This document shows positions 9,447-18,305 of a stretch of 64,000 nt of DNA, piece by piece (positions within the stretch are counted from its first letter, which is position 1; every line of letters begins with the position of its first letter). Under the pieces are notes generated by a model, which was not told the DNA's origin, searched no databases, and saw only the letters and a program-made list of their open reading frames with translations. This DNA is from Bacteroidales bacterium. GTDB taxonomy: Bacteria; Bacteroidota; Bacteroidia; Bacteroidales; Azobacteroidaceae. The translations under genes and the position numbers were made by a program. The stretch lies in contig BHEP01000003.1 of NCBI GenBank assembly GCA_003851245.1, positions 28,942 to 92,941 of the forward strand, in the 5' to 3' direction.

Positions 9447-10757
9447 ATGAAAACTATAAGCGACTCATTATTTTCAAAAAACGGGGTTTCCTACCTCATT
9501 CCCTTTATCATCATCACCTCCTGCTTTGCGCTTTGGGGCTTTGCCAACGATATTACCAATCCTATGGTAAGGGCATTTTCCAAGATCTTTCGTATGAGTG
9601 AGTTCGATGGGGCCATGATACAAGTAGCCTTTTATGGGGGCTACTTTGCCATGGCCTTTCCTGCAGCTGTATTTATACGTAAGTATTCCTACAAGGCAGG
9701 TATTTTGGTCGGCTTAGGTCTGTATGCCCTGGGAGCCCTACTCTTTCTGCCAGCACAAATGATGGGAGAGTACTATCCCTTCTTGCTTGCCTACTTTATT
9801 CTTACCTGTGGCTTATCTTTTCTCGAAACAAGTGCCAATCCATATATTCTGAGCATGGGAAGCGAGGAAACGGCCACCCGCAGGCTAAATTTTGCCCAGT
9901 CCTTCAATCCCATAGGCTCGCTCACAGGAATGTTTGTGGCAATGACTTTTATACAATCTCGCCTCAATCCCATGGATAGTGAAAGTAGGGCACAGCTTAA
10001 TGATGCTGATTTTGAGGCACTTAAAAATGCCGATCTTGCCGTATTGATAGCTCCCTACCTTATTTTGGGACTCATTATTTTGGGAATGTTTTTCCTCATA
10101 TATTTTGTTAAAATGCCCAAAAATGCCGACAAATCTTCGGCGATAAATTTTGGATCTACCATGAAACGATTATTGTCTATCAGATCTTACCGCGAGGGAG
10201 TAATAGCTCAATTTTTTTATGTGGGTGCGCAAATAATGTGCTGGACCTTTGTAATACAATATGGTACGCGGGTGTTTATGGCACAGGGCATGAGTGAGAT
10301 AGATAGTGAAATTCTTTCTCAAAGGTATAATATTGCTGCTATGATCTTATTTTGTTGCAGTCGTTTTGTATGTACTTTTTTACTTCAAAGGCTCAATGCC
10401 GCACTACTAATGATGATACTATCAATACTCGCCATTGCTTTAACTATGGGGGTTATCTTCCTTCAAAACATATATGGATTATATTGCCTAGTAGGTATTT
10501 CGGCATGTATGTCCCTTATGTTTCCCACCATTTATGGTATTGCCCTAAAAAACTTGGGAGACGATGCTAAGTTTGGTGCTGCAGGCTTGATCATGGCTAT
10601 CTTGGGAGGCTCTATACTTCCCCCACTTCAGGCATTAATTATTGACAAGGAGGTGATAGGCAGCATGCCCGCTGTGAATTTGTCGTTTATACTTCCCCTA
10701 ATTTGTTTTGTAGTAATCATGGGCTATGCTTTTAGATCAATAAATAAAACTAGCTAA
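9447..10757 (+). CDS. fucP: L-fucose:H+ symporter (MFS)
   Basis: This 436-residue inner-membrane permease of the major facilitator superfamily has about 12 hydrophobic segments. The family-typical N-terminus reads FALWGFANDITNPMV, followed by VAFYGGYFAMAFPAA and LETSANPYI, all characteristic of the FucP/GluP group. It imports L-fucose with protons for FucI and FucA. The gene starts 71 bp after fucA and is last in the operon. FucP-family members may also carry glucose, galactose or N-acetylglucosamine, but the neighbours make fucose the best guess. Confidence 0.93.
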   Translation: MKTISDSLFSKNGVSYLIPFIIITSCFALWGFANDITNPMVRAFSKIFRMSEFDGAMIQVAFYGGYFAMAFPAAVFIRKYSYKAGILVGLGLYALGALLFLPAQMMGEYYPFLLAYFILTCGLSFLETSANPYILSMGSEETATRRLNFAQSFNPIGSLTGMFVAMTFIQSRLNPMDSESRAQLNDADFEALKNADLAVLIAPYLILGLIILGMFFLIYFVKMPKNADKSSAINFGSTMKRLLSIRSYREGVIAQFFYVGAQIMCWTFVIQYGTRVFMAQGMSEIDSEILSQRYNIAAMILFCCSRFVCTFLLQRLNAALLMMILSILAIALTMGVIFLQNIYGLYCLVGISACMSLMFPTIYGIALKNLGDDAKFGAAGLIMAILGGSILPPLQALIIDKEVIGSMPAVNLSFILPLICFVVIMGYAFRSINKTS

Positions 10758-10843
10758 CATTTATTTTAGTCTCAATAAGCCTGTGGAAGAGTATCTTAAA
10801 GTAAAATCAAAATTTATTAGTTTAGGTTTAGTAAAAATAAAGA

Positions 10844-12118
10844 ATGATGAATAAACCTTTGGCGGAGCGTATGCGTCCAAATACTCTGGAAAATTATATT
10901 GGACAAGAGCATTTGCTAGGAGAGGCTGGTGTATTGCGTCGAATGATTGCGTCAAAACATATACCCTCATTTATCTTGTGGGGCCCTCCAGGAGTAGGAA
11001 AAACTACCTTGGCTCAAATTGTGGCGAAGGAGCTAGATGCCAGTTTCTATACCTTGAGTGCCATCAATGCTGGAGTAAAAGATGTAAGAGAAGTCATTGA
11101 TAGGGTTAAAAACACGCATTTTTTTAATGCTCAACGTCCTATTCTTTTTATTGATGAAATTCATCGCTTTAGCAAATCACAACAAGACTCCCTGCTCTCT
11201 GCTGTAGAGACAGGGATTATAACGCTCATAGGAGCTACAACAGAGAATCCATCCTTCGAGATTATCCGGCCATTGCTGTCAAGATGTCAGGTATACGTGC
11301 TCAAAAGTTTGGAAGAAAAAGATCTTTTGCATCTGGTGGATTTGGCCTTGGCTAACGACCTTGTTTTGAAACAAAAAAAAGTAGATTTGCGAGAAACGAG
11401 TGCCCTTATTCGTTTTGCGGGAGGCGATGCACGCAAGTTGCTAAACATACTCGAGCTTGTGATTACTTCTGAGGATGCACAGGAAGACTTGGTTTTTACA
11501 GATGAAAAAGTAGTAGAGAAATTGCAAGAAAATCCTGCCGCTTACGACAAGGGGGGAGAAATGCACTACGACATTATCTCAGCTTTCATAAAGTCGATAA
11601 GAGGCAGCGACCCCGATGCTGCTATTTATTGGCTGGCACGCATGGTTGCTGGAGGGGAGGACCCCACTTTTATTGCTAGACGATTGCTTATCTCTGCTGC
11701 CGAAGACATAGGTCTTGCCAATCCTAATGCCCTCTTATTGGCGAATGCCTGTTTTGATGCCGTCAAGAAAATTGGCTGGCCCGAAGGGCGTATCATATTG
11801 TCGCAGACAACAATCTATTTGGCTACTAGTGCCAAGAGTAATTCTGCTTATTTGGCTATTGATGAGGCTTTAGCATTGGTAGAAAGGACAGGCAATTTGC
11901 CCATACCCCTGCATCTGAGAAATGCGCCAAGCAAGCTAATGAAAGAATTGGATTATGGAAAAAATTACAAGTATGCCCATAATTTTGACAACAATTTCGT
12001 TGATCAAGAGTATTTACCCAAAATGCTGCTGCAGCAAAAAATATGGAAACCTCAGAAAAATCCTGCCGAATCTAAACTTGTAGAATATCTCAAATTGCTT
12101 TGGAAAAATCGATTTTGA
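10844..12118 (+). CDS. rarA: replication-associated recombination protein A (AAA+ ATPase)
   Basis: RarA/MgsA (424 residues) is a clamp-loader-like AAA+ ATPase that acts at stalled replication forks. The N-terminus PLAERMRPNTLENYIGQEHLL is family-typical. Walker A is GPPGVGKTTLAQ, Walker B is LFIDEIHRF, sensor 1 is GATTENPSFE, and the C-terminal MgsA domain includes ARRLLISAAEDIGLANP. Length is normal. The gene starts with tandem ATG codons at 10844 and 10847, and either could be used. It appears monocistronic. Confidence 0.96.
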   Translation: MMNKPLAERMRPNTLENYIGQEHLLGEAGVLRRMIASKHIPSFILWGPPGVGKTTLAQIVAKELDASFYTLSAINAGVKDVREVIDRVKNTHFFNAQRPILFIDEIHRFSKSQQDSLLSAVETGIITLIGATTENPSFEIIRPLLSRCQVYVLKSLEEKDLLHLVDLALANDLVLKQKKVDLRETSALIRFAGGDARKLLNILELVITSEDAQEDLVFTDEKVVEKLQENPAAYDKGGEMHYDIISAFIKSIRGSDPDAAIYWLARMVAGGEDPTFIARRLLISAAEDIGLANPNALLLANACFDAVKKIGWPEGRIILSQTTIYLATSAKSNSAYLAIDEALALVERTGNLPIPLHLRNAPSKLMKELDYGKNYKYAHNFDNNFVDQEYLPKMLLQQKIWKPQKNPAESKLVEYLKLLWKNRF

Positions 12119-12257
12119 AGGATTTTTTCAATGTAAATATTTAAAACTTTGACAGAAAACAATTAAACTAAAAAATATGTCGTAATTTCGTCACGGAATT
12201 ACGGAATTACATAATTACATAATTTCCTAAATTAAGACATACGCTAAGATATTCATA

Positions 12258-12334
12258 AAATATTCACAAACATAATTCACAAACATAATTCACAAACATA
12301 ATTGATAAATATAATTCACAAACATAATTCATAA
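12258..12334. repeat. 13-bp tandem repeats upstream of serC
   Basis: About six head-to-tail copies of a 13-bp unit close to cataattcacaaa occupy 12258-12334, ending about 17 bp before the serC ATG. Two copies (12271-12283, 12284-12296) are exact and the others carry one to three changes. No standard promoter box lies between this block and the ATG. Confidence 0.85.
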
Positions 12335-12351
12335 CATAATTATCTAAAAGC

Positions 12352-13425
12352 ATGAAAAAATATAATTTTAACGCTGGACCTTCTATTCTTCCGCAAGTAA
12401 CGATTGATCAAACGGCTAAGGCTATTATTGATATTAATGGTTCTGGCATGTCGATTATGGAAATCAGTCATAGGTCAAAAGATTTTGAAGCTATTTTGGA
12501 TGAGGCAGTTTCCTTGTTTAAAGAAATTCTCAATATTCCTCAAGGCTATTCGGTATTGTTTTTGGGAGGTGGAGCTAGCATGCAATTTTGCATGGTGCCT
12601 TTCAATTTATTTGAAAAAAAAGCAGCCTATCTAAATACTGGTACTTGGGCTAGTAAGGCCATTAAAGAGGCTAAATTGTTTGGAGAGACTATCGAAGTAG
12701 CCTCTTCTAAGGATGCCAATTTTTCTTATATTCCCAAGGATTATGTGGTGCCTGCTGATGCAGACTATTTTCATATTACCACCAACAACACCATTTTTGG
12801 GACAGAAATTCATACAGACTTAGACTCTTCAGTTCCCTTGGTGGCTGATATGTCTTCGGATATATTTTCTCGTCCTATAGATGTTTCAAAATATGCCTTG
12901 ATCTATGGGGGAGCTCAAAAAAATCTGGCTCCTGCGGGTCTAGCCTTCGTTATTGTGAAAGACGAATTGCTAGGAAAGGTGAGCCGACAAATTCCCAGCA
13001 TGCTCGATTATAGAACGCATATTAAGGAAGGTTCTATGTTTAATACGCCTCCAGTTGTTCCTATATTTGCTGCTTTGCAGACCCTCAAATGGCTCAAGCA
13101 AATGGGTGGTTTGAAGGTTATGGAGAAAATAAATAAGGAAAAGGCCGCCTTGCTTTATGATGAGATTGATAGAAATAAATTGTTCAAAGGCACGGCTGCT
13201 ATTGAAGACAGATCTTTGATGAATATCTGCTTTGTGATGAATGAGAAATATATATCTCTAGAAGCCGAATTTCAAGCTTTGGCAGATTCAAAAGGTATTG
13301 TAGGCATAAAAGGGCATCGCTCAGTAGGTGGCTTTAGAGCCTCTACTTACAATGCTCTTCCCAAAGAAAGTGTTCAGGTATTGGTAGATGCAATGAAGGA
13401 ATTTGAGCAGAAACACTTAGTTTAA
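12352..13425 (+). CDS. serC: phosphoserine aminotransferase
   Basis: SerC (357 residues) transfers an amino group from glutamate to 3-phosphohydroxypyruvate to make phosphoserine, and also serves pyridoxine synthesis in some bacteria. It has the N-terminal FNAGPSILP, the GGGASMQF phosphate-binding loop, and the PLP lysine in [12 protein letters not shown]. The C-terminus [16 protein letters not shown] is typical. Length matches the family. In many Bacteroidales serC is followed directly by serA; here the SerA-like gene is far upstream. Unusual tandem repeats lie on both sides of the gene. Confidence 0.97.
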   Translation: MKKYNFNAGPSILPQVTIDQTAKAIIDINGSGMSIMEISHRSKDFEAILDEAVSLFKEILNIPQGYSVLFLGGGASMQFCMVPFNLFEKKAAYLNTGTWASKAIKEAKLFGETIEVASSKDANFSYIPKDYVVPADADYFHITTNNTIFGTEIHTDLDSSVPLVADMSSDIFSRPIDVSKYALIYGGAQKNLAPAGLAFVIVKDELLGKVSRQIPSMLDYRTHIKEGSMFNTPPVVPIFAALQTLKWLKQMGGLKVMEKINKEKAALLYDEIDRNKLFKGTAAIEDRSLMNICFVMNEKYISLEAEFQALADSKGIVGIKGHRSVGGFRASTYNALPKESVQVLVDAMKEFEQKHLV

Positions 13426-13457
13426 GGGCTGTTTTTTTTAGCTCCCAAACTACGATA

Positions 13458-13532
13458 ATTACCCACAAAATTATTACTAAAACAAATTAATAATTTTGTG
13501 GGTAATAATTTTATGGGTAATAATTTTGTGGG
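13458..13532. repeat. 19-bp inverted repeat fused to three 15-bp direct repeats, downstream of serC
   Basis: A perfect 19-bp inverted repeat (13458-13476 with 13488-13506, 11-nt loop) can form a strong hairpin just after serC. Its right arm is also the first of three 15-bp tandem copies, 13488-13502, 13503-13517 (one change) and 13518-13532. No long T run follows, so it is a weak classical terminator at best. It lies between convergent genes. Confidence 0.85.
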
Positions 13533-13552
13533 TAATTGTTTTCTTAGGGCTC

Positions 13553-13960
13553 TTATTTGCGCTTCGAAAACATGCCCTTCGCCTTGCTCATAAGCATACT
13601 TATCAATATGGGTTTTACCTCTTCTATAATTATGGGCAAAATAACTATGGCCTGCTTCTTTATCTTGTTGAAAAAGCCATTGTCGGAATCATTGTCTTCA
13701 ATAATAATATTTCCGTCACCATAATTTTGTCTGCCATTGTCGGTAGTAGAAAATAGTGACTGGACAAAGGGAGGCAATGCGGATTGAATAGCTTTGGCCG
13801 AAAATCTGAGCAATAAGGATGCCATATTTTCTTGCAAATAATCAAAATTATTGTCCAAAGACGATATACATTCATCGGCCTCACATTGATATTTAGATCT
13901 TCTCAATTCTAATCTTTCTAGTGCTGTTGGCTTATTGTTGGTCTTCATCTTCATTATCAT
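13553..13960 (-). CDS. unknown small protein, third gene of an envelope cluster
   Basis: I do not recognise this 135-residue protein. It has a polar N-terminal half with a possible helical segment, an acidic Asp-rich middle, and one hydrophobic stretch near residues 107-125 (AIVILPIIIEEVKPILISML) before a basic C-terminus. That suggests a membrane-associated protein. The start overlaps the 3' end of the holin-like gene by up to 29 bp. Methionines at residues 1, 3 and 5 (13960, 13954, 13948) are all possible starts. Overlap and common orientation point to an operon with the holin-like and YtxH genes. Confidence 0.65.
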   Translation of the reverse strand: MIMKMKTNNKPTALERLELRRSKYQCEADECISSLDNNFDYLQENMASLLLRFSAKAIQSALPPFVQSLFSTTDNGRQNYGDGNIIIEDNDSDNGFFNKIKKQAIVILPIIIEEVKPILISMLMSKAKGMFSKRK

Positions 13961-14297
13961 TTATTAGTTCTTCAATAAATAAGTTTACCATTTTCGTTTG
14001 TAGGGCTTGTTTGTTTAGGATTATCACAAACATTGCTACGAGATAAAGAAGGGCAACACAGATCATTCCTAGTCCATAGCTATTGAATAATTCGCCCAAA
14101 TACAAGCCAAGAGAAATACCTAGGAATAGCACAAAAAAGAATAGCAAGAGTATCAAAATCAGACCAATAAAAAAAAGGGAGGATAGTTTGCCCAGTTTTT
14201 CGGAGAAGTCTAATTGAAAAATCTTTAGCTTGAGATTTATAAAAGACGAAAAATCGTTTTTTATATTCAAAAATAATGTTTCTAAATCTTTGTTCAT
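13932..14297 (-). CDS. phage holin family / DUF1469-like membrane protein
   Basis: The 121-residue protein has an amphipathic N-terminus, two adjacent transmembrane helices (about 38-66 and 75-95) and an acidic C-terminal tail ending NDNEDEDQQ. This is the layout of the Holin-X / DUF1469 family, common in Bacteroidetes next to YtxH proteins. Despite the family name no phage genes are nearby. A cell-envelope or stress role is the usual inference. It lies 15 bp after the YtxH gene. Confidence 0.75.
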   Translation of the reverse strand: MNKDLETLFLNIKNDFSSFINLKLKIFQLDFSEKLGKLSSLFFIGLILILLLFFFVLFLGISLGLYLGELFNSYGLGMICVALLYLVAMFVIILNKQALQTKMVNLFIEELINDNEDEDQQ

Positions 14298-14312
14298 AAG
14301 TTTTTGCGGAGC

Positions 14313-14543
14313 TTAAATATCTAAATCTTCTTTTCTATTTATCCTATCAACGGCATTATCCAATTTATCCATGCCCTTGTTGATCACTTCATTTAGTCTG
14401 CGCTTTGCCTTATCTACTACGGTTTCTACAATTTCATCGAGGAGCTCATCTTTTTTGTCTGATTGTAAAAAATGAGTGATGGCGGCACCCAAGGAAGCAC
14501 CTACGATTAAACCTAAAACTAACTTCGAATTGTCTGACTTCAT
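14313..14543 (-). CDS. YtxH-like small membrane protein
   Basis: This 76-residue protein has a single glycine-rich transmembrane segment (about 8-26, LVLGLIVGASLGAAITHFL) followed by a charged amphipathic helix (DELLDEIVETVVDKAKRRL). That is the YtxH/general-stress arrangement. It is the first gene of a three-gene minus-strand operon. A -7-like box read on the minus strand (TACTTTTG at 14658-14665) lies about 115 bp upstream. Function is not known beyond an envelope-stress association in other bacteria. Confidence 0.75.
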   Translation of the reverse strand: MKSDNSKLVLGLIVGASLGAAITHFLQSDKKDELLDEIVETVVDKAKRRLNEVINKGMDKLDNAVDRINRKEDLDI

Positions 14544-14757
14544 ATTTTTTATTTTTTAGTGATTAATGTATGTCCTTAGGAGTCCAATTGTGCCTCATAC
14601 AATTTTGCATAAGTCTTTTTGACTTTAATTATTTATCTTCTTTACTTTATTGTTCTTCAAAAGTAGTCATTTTTTAAATTGATTTGCTTAATTTTGCAAT
14701 AAATTTTTTAATTGGCAGTATCTAAGGCCAGATTTTTTAATCAACAACACAAAAAAT

Positions 14758-16278
14758 ATGCACGAAAAGATTGTTATTCTTGATTTTGGTTCACAAACAA
14801 CTCAGCTTATTGGTCGTAGACTAAGGGAGTTAAATACTTATTGCGAGATCATTCCCTACAATAAATTTCCCTTTGAAGATCCAACAGTTAAGGGCGTAAT
14901 TCTTTCAGGAAGTCCTTACTCTGTAAATGATCCCCAGGCCTTCAAGCCCGATTTGTCGGGAATCATAGGTAAGTATCCTCTTTTGGGCATTTGCTACGGA
15001 GCTCAATATTTGGCTTTTTGTGCATCAGGAAAGGTAGAAAGGGGCGGTAGCCGAGAATATGGAAGGGCACATCTTTCCTCTCTCCGTTCGGAGGATTTTC
15101 TTTTGAAAGGAGTAAAAAATGATTCCCAAGTGTGGATGTCGCATGGCGATACCATTACTGCCATACCCGCCAATTTCCAAAATATTGCCAGCACATCGGA
15201 TGTAGCATTGGCAGCTTTTAAGGTGGAGGGAGAGCAAACTTGGGGAGTGCAATTTCATCCAGAGGTGTTTCATACCGAACAAGGCACACTTATTCTCGAT
15301 AACTTTTTGTCTATCTGTGGTGTAAAAAAAGACTGGTCTCCAGCTTCTTTTATAGATTCTACAGTGGCTGAATTGAAGCAACAATTGGGCGACGACAAGG
15401 TTATTTTGGCTCTTTCGGGGGGAGTAGACTCTTCTGTTACTGCCGTTTTGCTGCATAGGGCAATTGGTAAAAACCTGACTTGTATATTTGTTGATCATGG
15501 ACTGTTGAGAAAAAATGAGTTTGAAAACGTTCAGCGTGATTACGAGCATTTGGGACTTAATGTGCATGGCATTGATGCCAAAGATAGGTTTTATGCAGCT
15601 TTGGAAGGAGTGAGCGATCCAGAAACAAAGCGCAAAATTATTGGCAAAGGATTTATTGATGTGTTTGATGAGGAAGCTAAAAAATTGAATGATGTCAAAT
15701 GGCTGGGTCAGGGCACAATATATCCAGATATTATTGAGTCTTTATCCATCACTGGCACAGTTATAAAGTCGCATCACAATGTGGGAGGCTTACCAGAAAA
15801 AATGAACCTCAAGCTTGTAGAGCCTCTTAAGCTATTGTTTAAAGATGAGGTAAGAAGGGTGGGGCGCAAGCTCGGTATGATGCCGCACCTTATAGAAAGG
15901 CATCCTTTTCCAGGTCCGGGCTTGGGTATTCGTGTTTTGGGAGATATTACTCCCGATAAGATTCGCATAGTCCAAGAGGCCGACGACATTTATATCTCAT
16001 TGATGCGAGAAGCTGGTCTTTACGACAAGGTATGGCAGGCTGGTGCTATTCTATTGCCTGTGCGCTCTGTGGGAGTGATGGGCGATGAGAGAACCTACGA
16101 AAATACTATTGCTTTGCGTGCCGTAACTTCTACCGATGCCATGACTGCCGATTGGGCACATCTTCCTTATGAGTTCTTGGCTAAGGTGTCGAACGAGATT
16201 ATAAATAAGGTGAGGGGCGTAAATAGGGTGGTGTATGATATTAGTTCTAAGCCTCCTGCAACCATAGAGTGGGAGTAA
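14758..16278 (+). CDS. guaA: GMP synthase (glutamine-hydrolysing)
   Basis: GuaA (506 residues) makes GMP from XMP, ATP and glutamine. The N-terminal class I glutamine amidotransferase domain has Cys79 in GICYGAQ and the His167/Glu169 pair in QFHPEVF. The ATP pyrophosphatase domain begins with the P-loop [11 protein letters not shown] (about 219). The dimerisation domain contains [15 protein letters not shown] and ends in TIEWE. All catalytic elements are present at full length. A possible -7 box, TAATTTTG, lies at 14689-14696. The gene is convergent with pssA, with only 14 bp between stops. Confidence 0.98.
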   Translation: MHEKIVILDFGSQTTQLIGRRLRELNTYCEIIPYNKFPFEDPTVKGVILSGSPYSVNDPQAFKPDLSGIIGKYPLLGICYGAQYLAFCASGKVERGGSREYGRAHLSSLRSEDFLLKGVKNDSQVWMSHGDTITAIPANFQNIASTSDVALAAFKVEGEQTWGVQFHPEVFHTEQGTLILDNFLSICGVKKDWSPASFIDSTVAELKQQLGDDKVILALSGGVDSSVTAVLLHRAIGKNLTCIFVDHGLLRKNEFENVQRDYEHLGLNVHGIDAKDRFYAALEGVSDPETKRKIIGKGFIDVFDEEAKKLNDVKWLGQGTIYPDIIESLSITGTVIKSHHNVGGLPEKMNLKLVEPLKLLFKDEVRRVGRKLGMMPHLIERHPFPGPGLGIRVLGDITPDKIRIVQEADDIYISLMREAGLYDKVWQAGAILLPVRSVGVMGDERTYENTIALRAVTSTDAMTADWAHLPYEFLAKVSNEIINKVRGVNRVVYDISSKPPATIEWE

Positions 16279-16292
16279 AATGAATTTTATAC

Positions 16293-17000
16293 TTATTTAG
16301 TCTTCTTACAAATCAAATTAGAGAGCAAAGAAATGAGGATGTAAGTGCAGATACATAGACTAATTCCCCAATATATATTGCTTATAGACAATATTAGAAT
16401 GCACATGCAAACGAAAACGATGGCAATCTCGTTTCCTTTCCATGTGCATTTGCTTATTTTAAGTGAGAACATTGGAATGTTTGATACCAAGAGCCAAGAG
16501 AAAATGAATACCAATGCAATGCAAATAAATGGCAGAAAGGTATATTTGTCCGACAATTGAATGAGGGCAGGAATTAAAGAAGCCCAAAAAAGTGCGTTTG
16601 CAGGCACTGGAAGTCCAATGAATGAGCTTGTTTGCCTGTCGTCTATATTGAATTTTGCTAGGCGCAGGGCTGAAAAAACAGGTATGAAAAACCCCAAATA
16701 TGGCAGATAACTAGCAATCTCACTAGTTATGCCTATTTCACTTATAGATAGATATTTAAATACTATAAGTCCTGGAGCCATGCCAAAGCTAATAAGGTCG
16801 GCCAACGAATCAAGTTCCTTGCCCATAGCAGAATAAGCTTTTAGGATGCGTGCTGCAAAGCCATCAAAAAAATCAAAGACTGCCGAAAGAATAATAAACC
16901 AAAGAGCCCATAAGAAGTTCCCTTCAAACGCCATAAGGCAGGCCAAGCATCCAGAGAGAAGATTGAGGCAGGTTATAAAATTAGGAATGTAAGCCCTCAT
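16293..17000 (-). CDS. pssA: CDP-diacylglycerol-serine O-phosphatidyltransferase
   Basis: This 235-residue inner-membrane enzyme makes phosphatidylserine from CDP-diacylglycerol and serine. The CDP-alcohol phosphotransferase motif is complete: DGFAAR, then eight residues, then GKELDSLAD. Six to seven hydrophobic helices are visible, and the N-terminus IPNFITCLNLLSGC is typical. The gene overlaps psd by 4 bp (ATGA), so translation of the two is coupled and their products act in sequence to form phosphatidylethanolamine. Confidence 0.95.
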   Translation of the reverse strand: MRAYIPNFITCLNLLSGCLACLMAFEGNFLWALWFIILSAVFDFFDGFAARILKAYSAMGKELDSLADLISFGMAPGLIVFKYLSISEIGITSEIASYLPYLGFFIPVFSALRLAKFNIDDRQTSSFIGLPVPANALFWASLIPALIQLSDKYTFLPFICIALVFIFSWLLVSNIPMFSLKISKCTWKGNEIAIVFVCMCILILSISNIYWGISLCICTYILISLLSNLICKKTK

Positions 17001-17665
17001 GACAAACGAGCTATGGCAGTAATATTCCCTCTTACTTTCTGCTCCATTTCTACCAATATCTCTGAGCCTAAGGGTAGATAAATATCCACTCTCGATCCAA
17101 ATTTTATAAAACCCATCTGTTGATTAATTTGACATTCTTGCCCCTCTTTGGGGTAGGTTACTATGCGTTTGGCGAGAGCTCCAGCTACTTGTCTTGCCAA
17201 AATTTGTATGCCATCAGGAGTCTCTATAACAACTGTAGACCTCTCATTTTCAGTGCTGGACTTTGGTAGGTATGCGGCCATAAAGCGTCCTTTTTGGTGC
17301 GAGGAATGAAGAATTTTTCCACTTATAGGCATCCAATTGATATGAACGTTAAAAACATTCATGAATATAGATACTTGTAGTCGCTTATCATGAAAATACT
17401 CATTTTCCATTACCTCTTCTATCACCACAATTGTGCCATCGGCAGGGCAGGACACAATCCCTTTCTCCATATGTGGGAAAACGCGCTTGGGGCTCCTAAA
17501 AAAGTTGAGTATCAGCAGAAATAAACTTAGCAATAAGAGGCTTAGTGGATAAAATATAAGTGCGTTTCCCAATAGCAGATACAAAACTACATTGAGAAGG
17601 CATAAGACAGTGAATGATATGACAAGTATTTTGTATCCTTCTTTGTGGATCTTCATTGTAAACAA
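16997..17665 (-). CDS. psd: phosphatidylserine decarboxylase, short (archaeal-type) form
   Basis: Psd (222 residues) decarboxylates phosphatidylserine to phosphatidylethanolamine at the inner membrane, using a pyruvoyl group made by self-cleavage. Two hydrophobic helices lie at about 10-52. The conserved core has NVFNVHINWMPISGK and the C-terminal FGSRVDIYLP, where cleavage at Gly-Ser yields the pyruvoyl subunit. The short length and GS-R motif fit the Bacteroidetes/archaeal subtype. It is the first gene of the psd-pssA operon, with a consensus promoter at 17697-17728. Confidence 0.95.
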   Translation of the reverse strand: MFTMKIHKEGYKILVISFTVLCLLNVVLYLLLGNALIFYPLSLLLLSLFLLILNFFRSPKRVFPHMEKGIVSCPADGTIVVIEEVMENEYFHDKRLQVSIFMNVFNVHINWMPISGKILHSSHQKGRFMAAYLPKSSTENERSTVVIETPDGIQILARQVAGALAKRIVTYPKEGQECQINQQMGFIKFGSRVDIYLPLGSEILVEMEQKVRGNITAIARLS

Positions 17666-17696
17666 TTAAATGATAAAATTTCTATTCATACAAGCG

Positions 17697-17728
17697 CAAA
17701 GATATATTGATTTTGCAAACTATGCAAA
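17697..17728 (-). promoter_or_regulatory. consensus Bacteroidetes promoter for psd-pssA
   Basis: Read on the minus strand, TTTG (17725-17728) is followed by 20 bp and TATCTTTG (17697-17704). Both boxes match TTTG/TAnnTTTG exactly, about 32 bp before the psd ATG. Confidence 0.8.
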
Positions 17729-17810
17729 TATTTTTTTGGCCACTCCTACATTTTACTTAATTATGGGAGCTATGGGACCTCTATAAATTGCTTTTTTTTA
17801 GAAGCCCTCG

Positions 17811-18155
17811 CTAGATGATTCGACTTTTAAGATAGGATTCTTTAAGCAAAATATCTAAAACTCTTTTTCGTAAATCTCCTTGGATGATAATTTGTTGGTC
17901 TTTGGCAGATCCTCCCACACCACATTTAGCCTTTAGTAGCTTGCCCAAAACTTGCAGGTCGTGGTCGCAGCCCACAAAGCCTGTGATGAGAGTTACCGCC
18001 TTGCCCGCCCTGTTTTTTTTATCTAAGGAGATCCTTAAACACTGCTTTTCCTTATTCAGAGTCTCCTCTTCCCTTACCTCTTCTTTCTCATATTCAAAGC
18101 TAGAATTTGTAGAATATACAATATTGAGCCTCTCTTTCCAGTCGTCTTTTTTCAT
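17811..18155 (-). CDS. SUI1/eIF1-family translation factor
   Basis: This 114-residue protein is of the YciH/SUI1 (eIF1-like) family. The N-terminal part is a variable charged linker; the SUI1 core begins near residue 42 with LRISLDKKNRAGKAVTLITG and continues with the C-terminal strand KAKCGVGGSAKD and IIIQGDLRKRVLDIL. Bacterial members are thought to tune start-codon selection, but the role is not settled. It is divergent from rex. A -7-like box on the minus strand (TAATTTTG at 18209-18216) is possible. Confidence 0.88.
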   Translation of the reverse strand: MKKDDWKERLNIVYSTNSSFEYEKEEVREEETLNKEKQCLRISLDKKNRAGKAVTLITGFVGCDHDLQVLGKLLKAKCGVGGSAKDQQIIIQGDLRKRVLDILLKESYLKSRII

Positions 18156-18305
18156 TTTTATTATGTACTTTGTAATTTATTATTCAAAAACATTTCTTAA
18201 AAGCATAGCAAAATTAATTCTTTTAAGCTAATTTCACACTGATTGGTCTTATAATTTTGTATTTTCATCGTATATTTGCAAGATTATAAAATGTAAATTC
18301 GTCTA

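Noticed and set aside
12258..12334. CRISPR array
   Set aside because: The units are 13 bp and head-to-tail with no spacers, and there are no cas genes.
13496..13756. Plus-strand 86-residue reading frame beginning MWVIILWVIIL
   Set aside because: Its start is made of the 15-bp tandem repeat and the rest is antisense to the small unknown gene. There is no ribosome site or family resemblance.
13932..14297. Prophage remnant suggested by the holin-like protein
   Set aside because: No other phage genes are near. This protein family is a common chromosomal neighbour of YtxH proteins in Bacteroidetes.
18220..18300. Rex operator upstream of rex
   Set aside because: No TTGTGA-type inverted repeat was found by eye; only a -7-like box is supported.
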